Assembly: GCA_012972825.1 (NCBI GenBank)
Contig: JABDHL010000057.1
Span: forward strand, 31,032 to 95,031
Length of the DNA: 64,000 nt
Direction of reading: 5' to 3'
From: Chlorobiaceae bacterium
GTDB taxonomy: Bacteria > Bacteroidota > Chlorobiia > Chlorobiales > Chlorobiaceae
Part shown: positions 1-9,170 of the stretch, one piece after another
Layout: each line of letters begins with the position of its first letter
Position numbering within the stretch: position 1 is the first letter of the stretch
Made by a program: the position numbers and the translations under genes
Notes under the pieces: generated by a model
What the model saw: only the letters and a program-made list of their open reading frames with translations
What the model was told of the DNA's origin: nothing
Databases searched by the model: none

Positions 1-370
1 TTTCGGCGCCGCATTCATTGAGTGCGTGCTCAAACTCATTGAGGGTATAAAGCGGATTCATGGGAACCGCAATAGCTCCTGCTTTCCATATACCGAACTC
101 ACTTATCAGCATCTGAGGAGAGTTGGGCATGACCAAGGCCACGCGGTCACCTTTGCCGATACCAAGTGAGATTAGAGCCACGGCAAGGGCATTGCTTTGC
201 TGTTCGAATTCCCCGTATGAGACAGATGCACCCTTGAAGAACATCATGGTCTGTTTCGGAGACTCTTCTGCCGTTGTTCGAACGACATCAATTAATGTCT
301 GTTCCGGATAAGGCTGAAGCGTGTGGGGCACCCCTTTGTCGTAATGGCTGATCCAGGGTTTAGGTCTCAT
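1..370 (-). CDS. Long-chain acyl-CoA synthetase (AMP-binding), N-terminal part, cut by window edge
   Basis: About 123 codons read leftwards from an ATG at 368-370 and stay open to the window edge. The protein begins MRPKPWISHYDKGVPH and continues with the N-terminal pattern of long-chain fatty-acid CoA ligases: a SVSYGEFEQQSNALA segment, then GKGDRVALVMPNSPQ, then a GIWKAGAIAVPMNPLYT segment. These match the early A-domain of the ANL adenylating superfamily, which activates fatty acids as acyl-AMP and transfers them to CoA. The catalytic P-loop and C-terminal domain lie outside the window, so substrate range cannot be judged. It lies downstream of bioA on the same strand, 76 bp away, with no clear terminator between. 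Confidence 0.82.
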   Translation of the reverse strand, partial: MRPKPWISHYDKGVPHTLQPYPEQTLIDVVRTTAEESPKQTMMFFKGASVSYGEFEQQSNALAVALISLGIGKGDRVALVMPNSPQMLISEFGIWKAGAIAVPMNPLYTLNEFEHALNECGAE

Positions 371-446
371 TGCGGTGTTTGACTTTTAAACATATAAATC
401 AGATAAGACGTGATATAGAAAACTCCAATATACTCCAAAACAAAAA

Positions 447-1754
447 CTACTGCATTGTTTTAACAACGTCGCACACAGCTGCAGTCAATATTCTGAGTTC
501 CTCATCATGCATAATAAAGGGAGGCATAAGATAGATCAGTCGTCCGAATGGACGAACCCAGACCCCTTTATCAACAAATTGCTTCTGAACAACAGCCATA
601 TCTAGCGGGCGGTGCAGTTCAACAACCCCGATAGCGCCAAGGACACGGACATCAGAAACATTTGTTAACTCCATGCAGGAATCAAGCCCTTGACGGAGTC
701 CCGCTTCAAGGCGAAGTACCGATTCCTGCCAGTCATAGCTGGCCAGCAGACTAAGGTTTGCCGAAGCAACAGCGCAAGAAAGGGGGTTTGCCATAAAGGT
801 CGGGCCGTGCATGAACAGGCCGGGATTACCAGAACAGATGGTATAAGCAACTCTGTCTGTTGTCATAGTAGCGGCAAGAGTCATATACCCGCCGGTCAAC
901 GCTTTCCCTACACATATAATATCCGGCACAATACCGGCATGCTCAAGGGCAAACATCTTTCCCGTTCGTCCAAAACCAGTAGCGATTTCATCGAAAATCA
1001 AGAGTACATCATAGCGGTCGCACAACTCCCTGAGCCTCACAAGATAGTGTGGAGCATAAAACTTCATTCCTCCTGCTCCCTGGACGACAGGCTCAATAAT
1101 CACTGCGGCAATCTCCATGTGGTGCTGTTCAAGCATCAAGCGAATATCGGCAAGATCCCTATCGGTACAAGGCTCATGAAACCGGCATGCTGGAGCTTCA
1201 GCAAAAAACTGTTTCTGAATCGTACCTTTGAACAGAGAGTGAATGCCTGTTACAGGATCGCAGACAGACATTGCAGCAAAGGTGTCACCATGATACCCTG
1301 AGCGGACGGTCAGCAATCGGTTTTTGGAGAATTGTCCCGAAGCCGCCCAGTACTGAATAGCCATCTTGATGGCAACTTCAACCGACACTGACCCTGAATC
1401 ACTGAAAAAAACTTTCTGCAGAGGCTGAGGTGTCAATGCAATCAGCTGTTTTGCCAGATTCACTGCAGGTTCATGGGTCAGCCCTCCGAACATGACATGG
1501 CTCATTCGCTGCATCTGTGAGACTATTGCCTCGTTGAGCACCCTATGATTGTACCCATGAATGGCTGCCCACCAGGAAGACATCCCGTCAATAAGTTTTC
1601 GGCCATCCTCAAGCTCAAGAAAAACATCATATGCACGGAAGACAGGGTAGACCGGCAAAGGATTGTTCACCGAAGTATACGGATGCCAGAGATGATTGTG
1701 GTCGAAATCCAGATCAATGGAATGAGACGATATGGCCATAGCTTTTGACTTCAT
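447..1754 (-). CDS. bioA: Adenosylmethionine-8-amino-7-oxononanoate aminotransferase
   Basis: PLP class-III aminotransferase that converts KAPA to DAPA with SAM as amino donor, the antepenultimate step of biotin synthesis. The opening LDFDHNHLWHPYTS is the BioA N-terminal signature; MSSWWAAIHGYNH, the FDEIATGFGRTGKMFA Asp loop and the PLP lysine in CVGKALTGG (about residue 284) follow. The open frame extends to an ATG at 1823, but that start would overlap bioD by 44 nt and has no good ribosome site. I chose the ATG at 1754 (435 aa); the ATG at 1739 (430 aa) is equally possible. Last gene of the birA-bioB-F-G-C-D-A operon. Confidence 0.95.
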   Translation of the reverse strand: MKSKAMAISSHSIDLDFDHNHLWHPYTSVNNPLPVYPVFRAYDVFLELEDGRKLIDGMSSWWAAIHGYNHRVLNEAIVSQMQRMSHVMFGGLTHEPAVNLAKQLIALTPQPLQKVFFSDSGSVSVEVAIKMAIQYWAASGQFSKNRLLTVRSGYHGDTFAAMSVCDPVTGIHSLFKGTIQKQFFAEAPACRFHEPCTDRDLADIRLMLEQHHMEIAAVIIEPVVQGAGGMKFYAPHYLVRLRELCDRYDVLLIFDEIATGFGRTGKMFALEHAGIVPDIICVGKALTGGYMTLAATMTTDRVAYTICSGNPGLFMHGPTFMANPLSCAVASANLSLLASYDWQESVLRLEAGLRQGLDSCMELTNVSDVRVLGAIGVVELHRPLDMAVVQKQFVDKGVWVRPFGRLIYLMPPFIMHDEELRILTAAVCDVVKTMQ

Positions 1755-1779
1755 AACTTTAGGTGACGCTGACCTCTTT

Positions 1780-2454
1780 TTAAAAGCAGAGACCGACGAG
1801 CTGCTCTCCTTCGAGCGATCCATCCTGAAGGTCTATGAGCGGCGCTGCTGATCCCGCTTTATTAAGGTAGTAAAGGATAACCTCACGAGTATCATCAGCT
1901 ATAACCTTATCGATGTTCTCAAAGAGGTTATAGATTACTCCCCTGATAACGATTCCCCGTTTCACACAGGCTTCAATCGAGAGAAGCGTATGGCTGATAC
2001 TGCCAAGCTTCGGGCCAGTCACAAGAACAAGCTCGTATCCGGCATCGCGAATATAGTCGGCAAAAAGCAGATCAAGAGAAAGGGGCACCAATAACCCGCC
2101 AACCCCTTCCAGAAGAACCAATTCATAGCGTTTCTGCAAAGCAAAGGTCGCTCGGCGAATGTGCAGGACATCAATCTCGACTCCTTCCATACGACCCGAA
2201 AGGTGAGGCGACGCGGGATGATGGAAAACGTAGGGAGAGGTTAACCCCTCCCTGTCAACATCCTGCAGGCCAATGCCCATAAGACGTCGGTGTTCCAGGA
2301 TATCTTCCGCTACGCCTTCACAGCCAGTCTGGACAATTTTCTGGGTTATGACGGCTTTTCCCTGCTGAAGCAGGGCTTTGGCTATCAGACCTGTCGCATA
2401 AGTTTTTCCGATTCCGGTATCAATACCTGAAACGGCAACAACGGATCCTTTCAT
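1780..2454 (-). CDS. bioD: Dethiobiotin synthetase
   Basis: ATP-dependent carboxylase that closes the ureido ring of DAPA to give dethiobiotin. The P-loop SGIDTGIGKTYAT is at residues 9-21 (Lys17), followed by ITQKIVQTGCEG, the usual substrate-binding strand. The LLEGVGGLLVPL segment matches the conserved (E/V)GAGG region of the family. Length (224 aa) is normal. Its ATG overlaps the bioC stop codon as ATGA, so the two are probably translationally coupled. Confidence 0.95.
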   Translation of the reverse strand: MKGSVVAVSGIDTGIGKTYATGLIAKALLQQGKAVITQKIVQTGCEGVAEDILEHRRLMGIGLQDVDREGLTSPYVFHHPASPHLSGRMEGVEIDVLHIRRATFALQKRYELVLLEGVGGLLVPLSLDLLFADYIRDAGYELVLVTGPKLGSISHTLLSIEACVKRGIVIRGVIYNLFENIDKVIADDTREVILYYLNKAGSAAPLIDLQDGSLEGEQLVGLCF

Positions 2455-3239
2455 AACAGCTTCTTTTTAAGACAGCAATAAACAGGATGATAAGTCAGGT
2501 AGACACCGTTTTCGCAGGAAAACAATCGCTGGTACTCTGCAAGGAAATACTGATACCTGCTTTTTGTCCAAGACCGGCGCAGAAGACCGTTGACGCCAGT
2601 CTTTCGTATATGATGGAGCATCGCATCAGGCGTACTGAATTCAATGCGTTGTTCATCTTCCCTGCTGAAAGTAAGATCAAAATACCGTCCAGCCAGTATT
2701 TCAAGTTCATCGAGAGTGTGATAACAAAGTCCGACATCCTCGATACTTGCGATTTCCTGCATATTTGAGGTACTGAAGGTACTGAAGGCCAGAAGACCCC
2801 CAGGCCTGAGATGAATGGACATTGTTCTGAAAAAGTCATCAAGATCATCAAGCCATTGCAACGTGGCATTTGAAACAACGAGATCAAGCTCTGAAGGCAG
2901 AACATCGCTGCACTCTATATCCCCGGCAATAAAATGAAACTTCTCAACAGCAAATCTTTCGAGTACCTTTCGAAGGCAATAAAGGCTCTCTTCAACAAGA
3001 TCATTGGCATAATAGCTCTTTACTGAGCAGCGGTTAAGCAGCTCAGCCATAAGTAAACCCGATCCTGACCCAACCTCTAGAACGCGTTCGAATGCGCATG
3101 CCGTCATCTCCCGACAGATCATTTCAGAAAGTTCTGCCGCCATGGTTTTCTGCACGACTGCATTGCCGCTATAGCTGCTGAGGGTTCTGCTGAACCTTTG
3201 ACGCACAAGCTCCTTATCTATTTTTATTTTCTGCAGCAT
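2451..3239 (-). CDS. bioC: Malonyl-ACP O-methyltransferase BioC
   Basis: SAM-dependent methyltransferase that masks the malonyl-ACP carboxyl as a methyl ester, so the fatty-acid synthase can build pimeloyl-ACP. Motif I VLEVGSGSGLL is at about residues 53-63; a later VVSNATLQWLDDL segment is typical of BioC. The N-terminal VRQRFSRTLSSY also fits the family. The gene begins inside the 3' end of bioG (16-nt overlap) with a strong AGGAGGT about 7 nt before the ATG. Its pairing with bioG on both strand and operon supports the BioC-BioG pimelate route. Confidence 0.93.
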   Translation of the reverse strand: MLQKIKIDKELVRQRFSRTLSSYSGNAVVQKTMAAELSEMICREMTACAFERVLEVGSGSGLLMAELLNRCSVKSYYANDLVEESLYCLRKVLERFAVEKFHFIAGDIECSDVLPSELDLVVSNATLQWLDDLDDFFRTMSIHLRPGGLLAFSTFSTSNMQEIASIEDVGLCYHTLDELEILAGRYFDLTFSREDEQRIEFSTPDAMLHHIRKTGVNGLLRRSWTKSRYQYFLAEYQRLFSCENGVYLTYHPVYCCLKKKLL

Positions 3240-3916
3240 GCAAGCACCTCCTGCAGATTAATGAAATGAAAAAAAGGAAAATGTGGCATATCGGCAATAA
3301 CAGTTTGAGGAACACCTTTCCATGCAGTGAACTGCTTCCGTGCTGGAAAAACAAGATCTCTTCCGCCTATGACAGCATGATTGTACTGCCATGCAGCAAC
3401 ATCATGCAGGTATCCGGTCTGCATAGACTCCTGCAGCCGTTCCAGCTCTTCCAGTTGGTCCGAAGTTTTGCGATCCGGGGACATTGTGGAAAAAAGGGCA
3501 AGGGCTTCTCGGCTTCCGCACATCCTGCGATTAAAACGATGACGATTTTCTTCAGAATAGGTTGAAAGAGTTGCATGAAACAACTCTGGCGGAATACCCA
3601 GCTCGGCATCTACCGGATGCAGGGTACCGTTGATGGCAATGGCACGCTCTACAACGGGAAGTTCAGTAAGCTGTGCCACCCAGACACCGAATGACCAGGC
3701 AACCACCGTTATGCAGTCATAACGGCTGATCTCTTTTATAAACCACGAATCAGGCTCCAACGTACGGTAATCGTAACAGACCAGGAAGTCCGGTGAAAAA
3801 TCTGCGGCGAGCGATTCATGCAACAGATGAGCGGCGATACGATGGTCCATACCCCAACCATTGAAGAAAAGCAAGAGCTCATCGGCTCCCTGTTTTCGAA
3901 GCCATACTGTTTTCAT
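3224..3916 (-). CDS. bioG: Pimeloyl-ACP methyl ester esterase BioG
   Basis: DUF452/BioG-family alpha/beta hydrolase that removes the BioC methyl group once the pimeloyl chain is complete, functionally equal to BioH. The nucleophile elbow is VAWSFGVW with Ser75 (Ala replaces the first Gly of GxSxG, as in other BioG proteins), and a late ADMPHFPFFHF gives a candidate catalytic His. FFNGWGMDHR near residue 18 is a BioG hallmark. The open frame extends upstream to 4054, but that part overlaps bioF by 131 nt. The ATG at 3916 lies 8 nt after the bioF stop, with GAGG upstream, and gives a normal 230 aa. Confidence 0.9.
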   Translation of the reverse strand: MKTVWLRKQGADELLLFFNGWGMDHRIAAHLLHESLAADFSPDFLVCYDYRTLEPDSWFIKEISRYDCITVVAWSFGVWVAQLTELPVVERAIAINGTLHPVDAELGIPPELFHATLSTYSEENRHRFNRRMCGSREALALFSTMSPDRKTSDQLEELERLQESMQTGYLHDVAAWQYNHAVIGGRDLVFPARKQFTAWKGVPQTVIADMPHFPFFHFINLQEVLACCRK

Positions 3917-3923
3917 GATATCG

Positions 3924-5081
3924 TTATCCTCGGATAATTTCAGGTATTCGTGCAATATCTTCCCACTGCAGTGTTGAGCGGAGAGAAATGCGGATACGGG
4001 CGGCATTTTCAGGAACGGCAGGAGGACGCACCGGCATACAGAGAAATCCTGCACTTCTCAACCGGGCAGCCAAGGCTAAGGACAAGTCATTACCACCTGT
4101 AATTACTGGAATAATATGACTTTCGCCAGGGACATCAAAGCCACACGAGATCAGTTCGCTACGAAGTCTCGAGGCAAGCTTGAGGAGTGCCACTCTGTCA
4201 GGAAACATGGTAGTCTGCCGATTCAGAGTCAACAGGCTCCATCCAAGAATAGCCGGAGGCAATGCCGTGGTAAAAATAAATGACCGCATGGTATTCAGCA
4301 GATATTCTCTTACCAGAGAGCTCATCACGGCAAAAGCTCCAGTTGAAGCCAGAGCCTTGCCGAATGTTCCGGTTATGATATCGATCTGCTGTACCATCCC
4401 TGCTGTTTCACATAACCCGAGACCGCGCTCTCCAAATACCCCCACACCGTGCGCTTCATCAACAATAAGGAAAGCTTCGTATTTCTCTTTCAAAGCAACA
4501 AGCCGGGAAAGATCTGCAAGATCCCCGTCCATGCTGAACACCGATTCAGAAACAATAAAAATCTGGCGGTACTTGCCCCGTGCCTCCGAAAGCAGCTCTT
4601 CAAGATGTTCGTAGTCCCGATGACGATAACGCTGATAGGGTGCTTCGGCAATTTTCATTCCGTCAATAATGCTGGCATGATTCAGTCGGTCACTCAACAC
4701 AAGATCATGACGGTTGCACAAAGCGGGAAGTATGCCGATGTTGGCATGATACCCGCTGTTGAAAACCATAGCCGATTCCCGTCCGTAGAGTAATGCCAGG
4801 ACTTTTTCCAGCTGATCATAAAGGGGGTGATTTCCCGTCAGCAGGCGGGATGAGGAACTGGTCATGGCATGAGAACTCTTCCTGAACTGACTGCCGTACC
4901 CTTCAAGCATAGCCTTGTCATCACCAAGACCAAGATAATCGTTCGAGGAAAGGTTCAAAAGCAACTGCCCGTTTACCTCAATATCCTTGCCATTTCGAGC
5001 GGAAATGTCAGGAAGAACCCTGTACCGGTCAAGACTCTTAAGCCCATAAAGCTCTTCACGGATCCGTTCATAAAACTGCAT
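3924..5081 (-). CDS. bioF: 8-amino-7-oxononanoate synthase
   Basis: PLP alpha-oxoamine synthase that condenses pimeloyl-ACP/CoA with L-alanine to KAPA. LNLSSNDYLGLG (about residues 42-53) and IVDEAHGVGVFG (206-217) are family blocks. The PLP lysine is Lys242 in TGTFGKALAS. Length 385 aa is typical. The ATG at 5081 is preceded by GGAG 7 nt upstream and follows the bioB stop by 12 nt. Confidence 0.96.
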   Translation of the reverse strand: MQFYERIREELYGLKSLDRYRVLPDISARNGKDIEVNGQLLLNLSSNDYLGLGDDKAMLEGYGSQFRKSSHAMTSSSSRLLTGNHPLYDQLEKVLALLYGRESAMVFNSGYHANIGILPALCNRHDLVLSDRLNHASIIDGMKIAEAPYQRYRHRDYEHLEELLSEARGKYRQIFIVSESVFSMDGDLADLSRLVALKEKYEAFLIVDEAHGVGVFGERGLGLCETAGMVQQIDIITGTFGKALASTGAFAVMSSLVREYLLNTMRSFIFTTALPPAILGWSLLTLNRQTTMFPDRVALLKLASRLRSELISCGFDVPGESHIIPVITGGNDLSLALAARLRSAGFLCMPVRPPAVPENAARIRISLRSTLQWEDIARIPEIIRG

Positions 5082-5093
5082 TGACAGGCTCCA

Positions 5094-6098
5094 TCAGTTA
5101 AAACTCGCAATCTGACTTGCAAACCTGCGGTCATCAGCAACATCCCTGCCTCTCGTGGTCAGATAGCCTCCGGTAAGATAACCGTTTGCTCCGGAAAGCA
5201 TCAAAAGACCCTGAAAATCCTTCATGATCGTTTCGCGGCCAGCAGCAAACTTTATGATTTTGTCGGGATGCGCAAGACGGCATATTGCGAACGTTTTCAC
5301 AATATCAGCGACAGAAACCGGTTCACTTCCTTCAAGCGGTGTCCCGTCTATCGGTACCAGAACATTGAGCGGAATAACGGAAACATCGAGCTTCTGGAGT
5401 GTAAAAATCATATCAATGCGATCCTGCATCGACTCCCCGACGCCCATAATCCCACCGCAGCAGACGGATATATTGTTCTTTCTCAACAGCCTGATGGTCT
5501 TGATCCGATCTTCGACCGTATGCGTATCAGCAATAAGGTCATGGTATCTGTCCGGCGCAACCTGAATATTGATGTTGTAATGAGCTATCCCCTGAGCAGC
5601 AAGAGCTGCGGCAGGCTCCTCACCCAGAACGCCAAGTGAAGCACAGACATGCAGTTCAGGCAAATCCCTATGCAACCGGTTGATCATAGCAAGCACCCTC
5701 TGATATTCAGGAGTTATCTTTTCATAACCGTAACCGCTGGTAACGATGCCGAAATGGGAGACGCCCTCCGCTACGCAGTTGCGCGCTTCGATAAGGACAG
5801 ACTCTTCATCGACAAGACCATAAACCTCAATATCTGCCCTGTTGTGCCGTGACTGAGCACAAAACTTGCAATTTTCGCCGCACACTCCCGATTTTGCATT
5901 CATTATTGAACATGCATGAAGCGATTCCGTTCCACTTGCATACCTGTTTTTGACCTTGTTTGCCAGAGCTGAGAGATCAAGCGCAAGCTCACCCGGAAGA
6001 TCCGCCAGCAGAGAGGCTTCAGCCCGACTGATCGGTTCACCGGTTTCAAGTACCCGATATGCTGCTGTAATTTGAGGATGGAGCAACTTTGTATCCAT
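5094..6098 (-). CDS. bioB: Biotin synthase
   Basis: Radical-SAM enzyme that inserts sulfur into dethiobiotin. The SAM-cluster motif CxxxCxxC is Cys73, Cys77 and Cys80 in [14 protein letters not shown]. Downstream blocks such as [26 protein letters not shown] and FAAGRE are the usual BioB signatures, including the conserved Arg of the [2Fe-2S] site. Length 334 aa is normal. The gene is 20 nt downstream of birA and upstream of bioF. Confidence 0.97.
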   Translation of the reverse strand: MDTKLLHPQITAAYRVLETGEPISRAEASLLADLPGELALDLSALANKVKNRYASGTESLHACSIMNAKSGVCGENCKFCAQSRHNRADIEVYGLVDEESVLIEARNCVAEGVSHFGIVTSGYGYEKITPEYQRVLAMINRLHRDLPELHVCASLGVLGEEPAAALAAQGIAHYNINIQVAPDRYHDLIADTHTVEDRIKTIRLLRKNNISVCCGGIMGVGESMQDRIDMIFTLQKLDVSVIPLNVLVPIDGTPLEGSEPVSVADIVKTFAICRLAHPDKIIKFAAGRETIMKDFQGLLMLSGANGYLTGGYLTTRGRDVADDRRFASQIASFN

Positions 6099-6118
6099 AA
6101 TAAATCTAAATGTTTTAA

Positions 6119-7105
6119 TTAGAATGTGTCTTTACGCAGATGAGCTTCACCAGATGAAATAAAAAGCACTTGCCCATCTGAACTCTCAACCTTCAGCTCT
6201 CCTCCCCGCGAAATCCCGGCAACTTTTCCGCTCACTTTTCGTTTAAACTGATCAATTGTAACCTGCTTCGACTGAAGAAGTGAATACCTTTCGAGATAGG
6301 GAAGAATAAAACCGAGATCGTCCTGGAGAAGCCATGCATCGTAGAGTGGTTCGAAATGATTCAGAACAGAAGCAAGAAGCTCAGGCCTCGAAAATAAACG
6401 CCCTGTCTCCAGAAAAAGAGAGGTCGCCATATCCTGCAGTTCAGACGGCATCAGAGACTGGTTGACATTGATACCGATTCCAACAACAACAAAGTGCGTC
6501 AGATCTGGCTCAGACTGCATTTCGCAGAGTACGCCGCAAACCTTCCTGCCATTGAGAAGAATATCGTTCGGCCACTTGATCAACGGTACAAGATCGGCGG
6601 CAGCACTGCTCAAGGCTTGATGAACAGCTGCAGCCACCAGCAGCGTAAGCTGAGGAACACGGATCAAAGGAACCCCTGGACGCAGAATCAGCGAAAAGTA
6701 AAGATTGACCCCCGAGGGAGACAACCAGATTCGACCCATTCGACCCCGACCTCCTGTCTGAGAATCAGCAACGACGACACTCCCTTCAGGTGATCCATCG
6801 TTGGCAAGTGCCTTTGCAAGAAGATTTGTTGACGCAGTGACACTGTGATAGAACAGGTTTCTGCCGAACCGTTGACCGGTTAAAAACGGTGTAACCTCGG
6901 CTTCGACAGGTCGACCTGTCAGGCCCGATAGTCGATACCCCCTGCCTGTTACCGCATCAACATGGTAACCCTCTGCTCGCAACAGCCTGATATGCTTCCA
7001 TACCGCACTTCTGGTCATCCCAAAATCACGAGAGAGCTCTTCACCCGACAAAAAATCACCGGCTTTCGACAATCGATTTATAATCTGAGCAGCAACATCA
7101 TTCAT
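6119..7105 (-). CDS. birA: Biotin operon repressor / biotin-[acetyl-CoA-carboxylase] ligase
   Basis: Bifunctional BirA. An N-terminal winged helix (about residues 5-55, with [20 protein letters not shown]) is followed by the ligase domain with the biotinyl-AMP loop [11 protein letters not shown], the [15 protein letters not shown] block and a C-terminal SH3-like domain. It should biotinylate the biotin carboxyl carrier protein and, loaded with biotinyl-AMP, repress its own operon. The open frame also allows a TTG start at 7141, but that lies inside the operator. I used the ATG at 7105, giving 328 aa. Confidence 0.93.
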   Translation of the reverse strand: MNDVAAQIINRLSKAGDFLSGEELSRDFGMTRSAVWKHIRLLRAEGYHVDAVTGRGYRLSGLTGRPVEAEVTPFLTGQRFGRNLFYHSVTASTNLLAKALANDGSPEGSVVVADSQTGGRGRMGRIWLSPSGVNLYFSLILRPGVPLIRVPQLTLLVAAAVHQALSSAAADLVPLIKWPNDILLNGRKVCGVLCEMQSEPDLTHFVVVGIGINVNQSLMPSELQDMATSLFLETGRLFSRPELLASVLNHFEPLYDAWLLQDDLGFILPYLERYSLLQSKQVTIDQFKRKVSGKVAGISRGGELKVESSDGQVLFISSGEAHLRKDTF

Positions 7106-7134
7106 AAAAAAAGAGTAGTCAAGCAAAAAAAGAT

Positions 7135-7166
7135 TTGTCAACCTAAATCAACGCCAAGGTTGACAA
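7135..7166. promoter_or_regulatory. BirA operator
   Basis: Perfect inverted repeat TTGTCAACC, 14-nt spacer, GGTTGACAA. Half-site sequence and spacing match the published bacterial BirA box (TTGTAAACC, 14-16 nt, GGTTTACAA). It lies 30 bp upstream of the birA ATG, at the head of birA-bioB-F-G-C-D-A. Its birA-proximal arm contains TTGACA on the minus strand, which could be a -35 element with a weak TACTCT 18 nt on. An A/T-rich stretch (TATATTATAA, minus strand) sits just upstream. Confidence 0.88.
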
Positions 7167-7221
7167 CTTTATAATATAAAAAAAAGCACATATCCGCGCG
7201 TCTCTTTCAACATCTCTTTTG

Positions 7222-8958
7222 TCACTCCGCAAGAGATGCCCTGCTGGTTGTTTCGTAATTCTTGCGATAGGCCTGCACACCCTTAAAAATACCATACGCA
7301 ACTTTTGTCTGAACCTGACGATCTCGAAGCATTCGCTCCTCCTCAGGATTGGATAAGTAGCCGACTTCAACGAGAATGCTTGGCATCGAAGGAGTCCACA
7401 ACACCATAAACCCGGCCTGACGAACTCCACGAGCATTATTGACTGACGATTGCCGGTCGACAGGCCTGATAATGTATTGAGCCAGGGAGGTTGACTGCTT
7501 GGCAAATGCATTCTGCGCCATGCTGCTCATGATAAGATGCTCCTCGGAAAATCCTTTGTACTGCTCCTGAAAATCTTCTTCCTGGCGAATGACCGAATTC
7601 TCAAACATTGCAACATCAAGTGCTTCCTTGTTTTTATGCAGCCCGAGAATATATACCTCCGAACCTCGAGCACTTCGATTGGGACTGGAATTGCAGTGTA
7701 TGCTTATAAACAGTTTGCCACCGCTTTGGTTTGCTATTTTCCCGCGTTCATGCAGAGGGATGAAACGATCGTCTTTTCTTGTATAAATCACATTCACATC
7801 CGGCCATTTCTGTGAAATAAAAGTCCCGAGATCGTGAACAATGTTCAGCGCAACATCTTTTTCACGAGTGCCACCGAAGCCAATAGTTCCTGGATCCTTT
7901 CCTCCATGACCGGCATCAAGCACAATGGTGTTAAGCTTCCACTTTTCAACGTCACGGCCGATTACCTGTGCGTTCTGCTGTTCAATTTCTTTTTTCCGGA
8001 TTTCCTGCACATCAGCATTACTGCGAACATAGAGCACATAACGGTTCTTTTTTTCATCACGATGAAACTCAACAGAAGTAATCTCAAACGACTTATTGTC
8101 AAGAGCGACAGTAAATTGCAAGCCGCCTTCATCAAACTGTTTCGGGGTAATTGCCTTGACGACTCCCCCGCTGTATATTTTTGACAAGGTGTTGACATCG
8201 CACGATGCCTTTTCAAGAGAAAAATAAACAAATCCTTCAGCATCAGGCCTGAGCAGTGAAGATTGGGTAGGGTTACCGGATGCCAAAAAGCTTATGATGA
8301 CTCCATTCTCTCGTTTTTCAATCTCAATGCCGGTTATCACCGTGGGAACCTCATCAGCATGCCTGCTGTTCCCCTGAACTGTAGGTTGCTCTTCATCCTT
8401 TACAAGTCCGATAAGCCCGACCGATTCTCCAAAACGTTTCCTGTTCAACCATGCATTCATCATCCCGCTGGAATAATTATAGACAACTTCCCTGTCAAGC
8501 CATACGGTAAAAAGTCTGCACGCTTGATTGACTGGTAAATAGATCTTTGATTGTATTGATGCAGGCGCAGACTGCAACTGAACAATCCTTTTTGGGTGCC
8601 CGGGATCCTTTGAAACAACTTTCGCAAAATTATTATTGATCATCACCATGCAGGAACTGCCTGGAACTCCGAGAGCTTCATCAAGAACAAGCACCCCCTG
8701 ATCATCTCGAAAGCTCAACCGCAACGCCCTCGCCATTGATTCAAGGTCAATCATAAGGACACTTCCTTCTCTTCTCGCAAGTACCTTGATAGTATAACCC
8801 TGATCTTTTCCTGTAGTGACATGGAGAGGCACTGTTGTCCGTCCCGCCTGAGCTTGAGGCTCAGCTGAAAGAGTCCTGAAAGAAAGCATCAAGAGCATCA
8901 AAACGGCAATACAATAAGAAAAACGAGGTGAAGAGTGCTGCATGATTGTCGAATGCAT
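7222..8958 (-). CDS. N-acetylmuramoyl-L-alanine amidase (AmiC-type, Amidase_3)
   Basis: Exported zinc amidase that cuts stem peptides from peptidoglycan, normally during daughter-cell separation. A signal peptide with hydrophobic core (about residues 13-30) ends near LSAEPQA. A copper-amine-oxidase-N-like region (about 40-165) and an AMIN-like beta region (about 205-320) precede the Amidase_3 domain from about residue 345. Zn-ligand motifs are VLDAGHGGKDPG, FISIHCNSSPN and ILVEVGYLSNPEEE, the last with the catalytic Glu. The 578-aa length fits amidases with N-terminal targeting domains. Confidence 0.88.
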   Translation of the reverse strand: MHSTIMQHSSPRFSYCIAVLMLLMLSFRTLSAEPQAQAGRTTVPLHVTTGKDQGYTIKVLARREGSVLMIDLESMARALRLSFRDDQGVLVLDEALGVPGSSCMVMINNNFAKVVSKDPGHPKRIVQLQSAPASIQSKIYLPVNQACRLFTVWLDREVVYNYSSGMMNAWLNRKRFGESVGLIGLVKDEEQPTVQGNSRHADEVPTVITGIEIEKRENGVIISFLASGNPTQSSLLRPDAEGFVYFSLEKASCDVNTLSKIYSGGVVKAITPKQFDEGGLQFTVALDNKSFEITSVEFHRDEKKNRYVLYVRSNADVQEIRKKEIEQQNAQVIGRDVEKWKLNTIVLDAGHGGKDPGTIGFGGTREKDVALNIVHDLGTFISQKWPDVNVIYTRKDDRFIPLHERGKIANQSGGKLFISIHCNSSPNRSARGSEVYILGLHKNKEALDVAMFENSVIRQEEDFQEQYKGFSEEHLIMSSMAQNAFAKQSTSLAQYIIRPVDRQSSVNNARGVRQAGFMVLWTPSMPSILVEVGYLSNPEEERMLRDRQVQTKVAYGIFKGVQAYRKNYETTSRASLAE

Positions 8959-9170
8959 TTTATTTCCAGTAACATTAAGGATGCTCTTAATAATAATAAA
9001 ATATATTTGTCTGCCCCGTAAAAGCAGTTTTTATAACAGAAAAGGAACTATTCCGGCACATTAAGAAAGGTTTATTAAACTGCGCAAAATTGGTAAAATT
9101 TGTTTTTTGCTCTTCAACACCTATCTTTTTCAAAATTTAATCGTAACGCTCTTACTCCGGGGACTGATCA

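Noticed and set aside
690..1301. Plus-strand open frame of 203 codons
   Set aside because: Lies antisense inside bioA, no domain, codon use follows the opposite strand.
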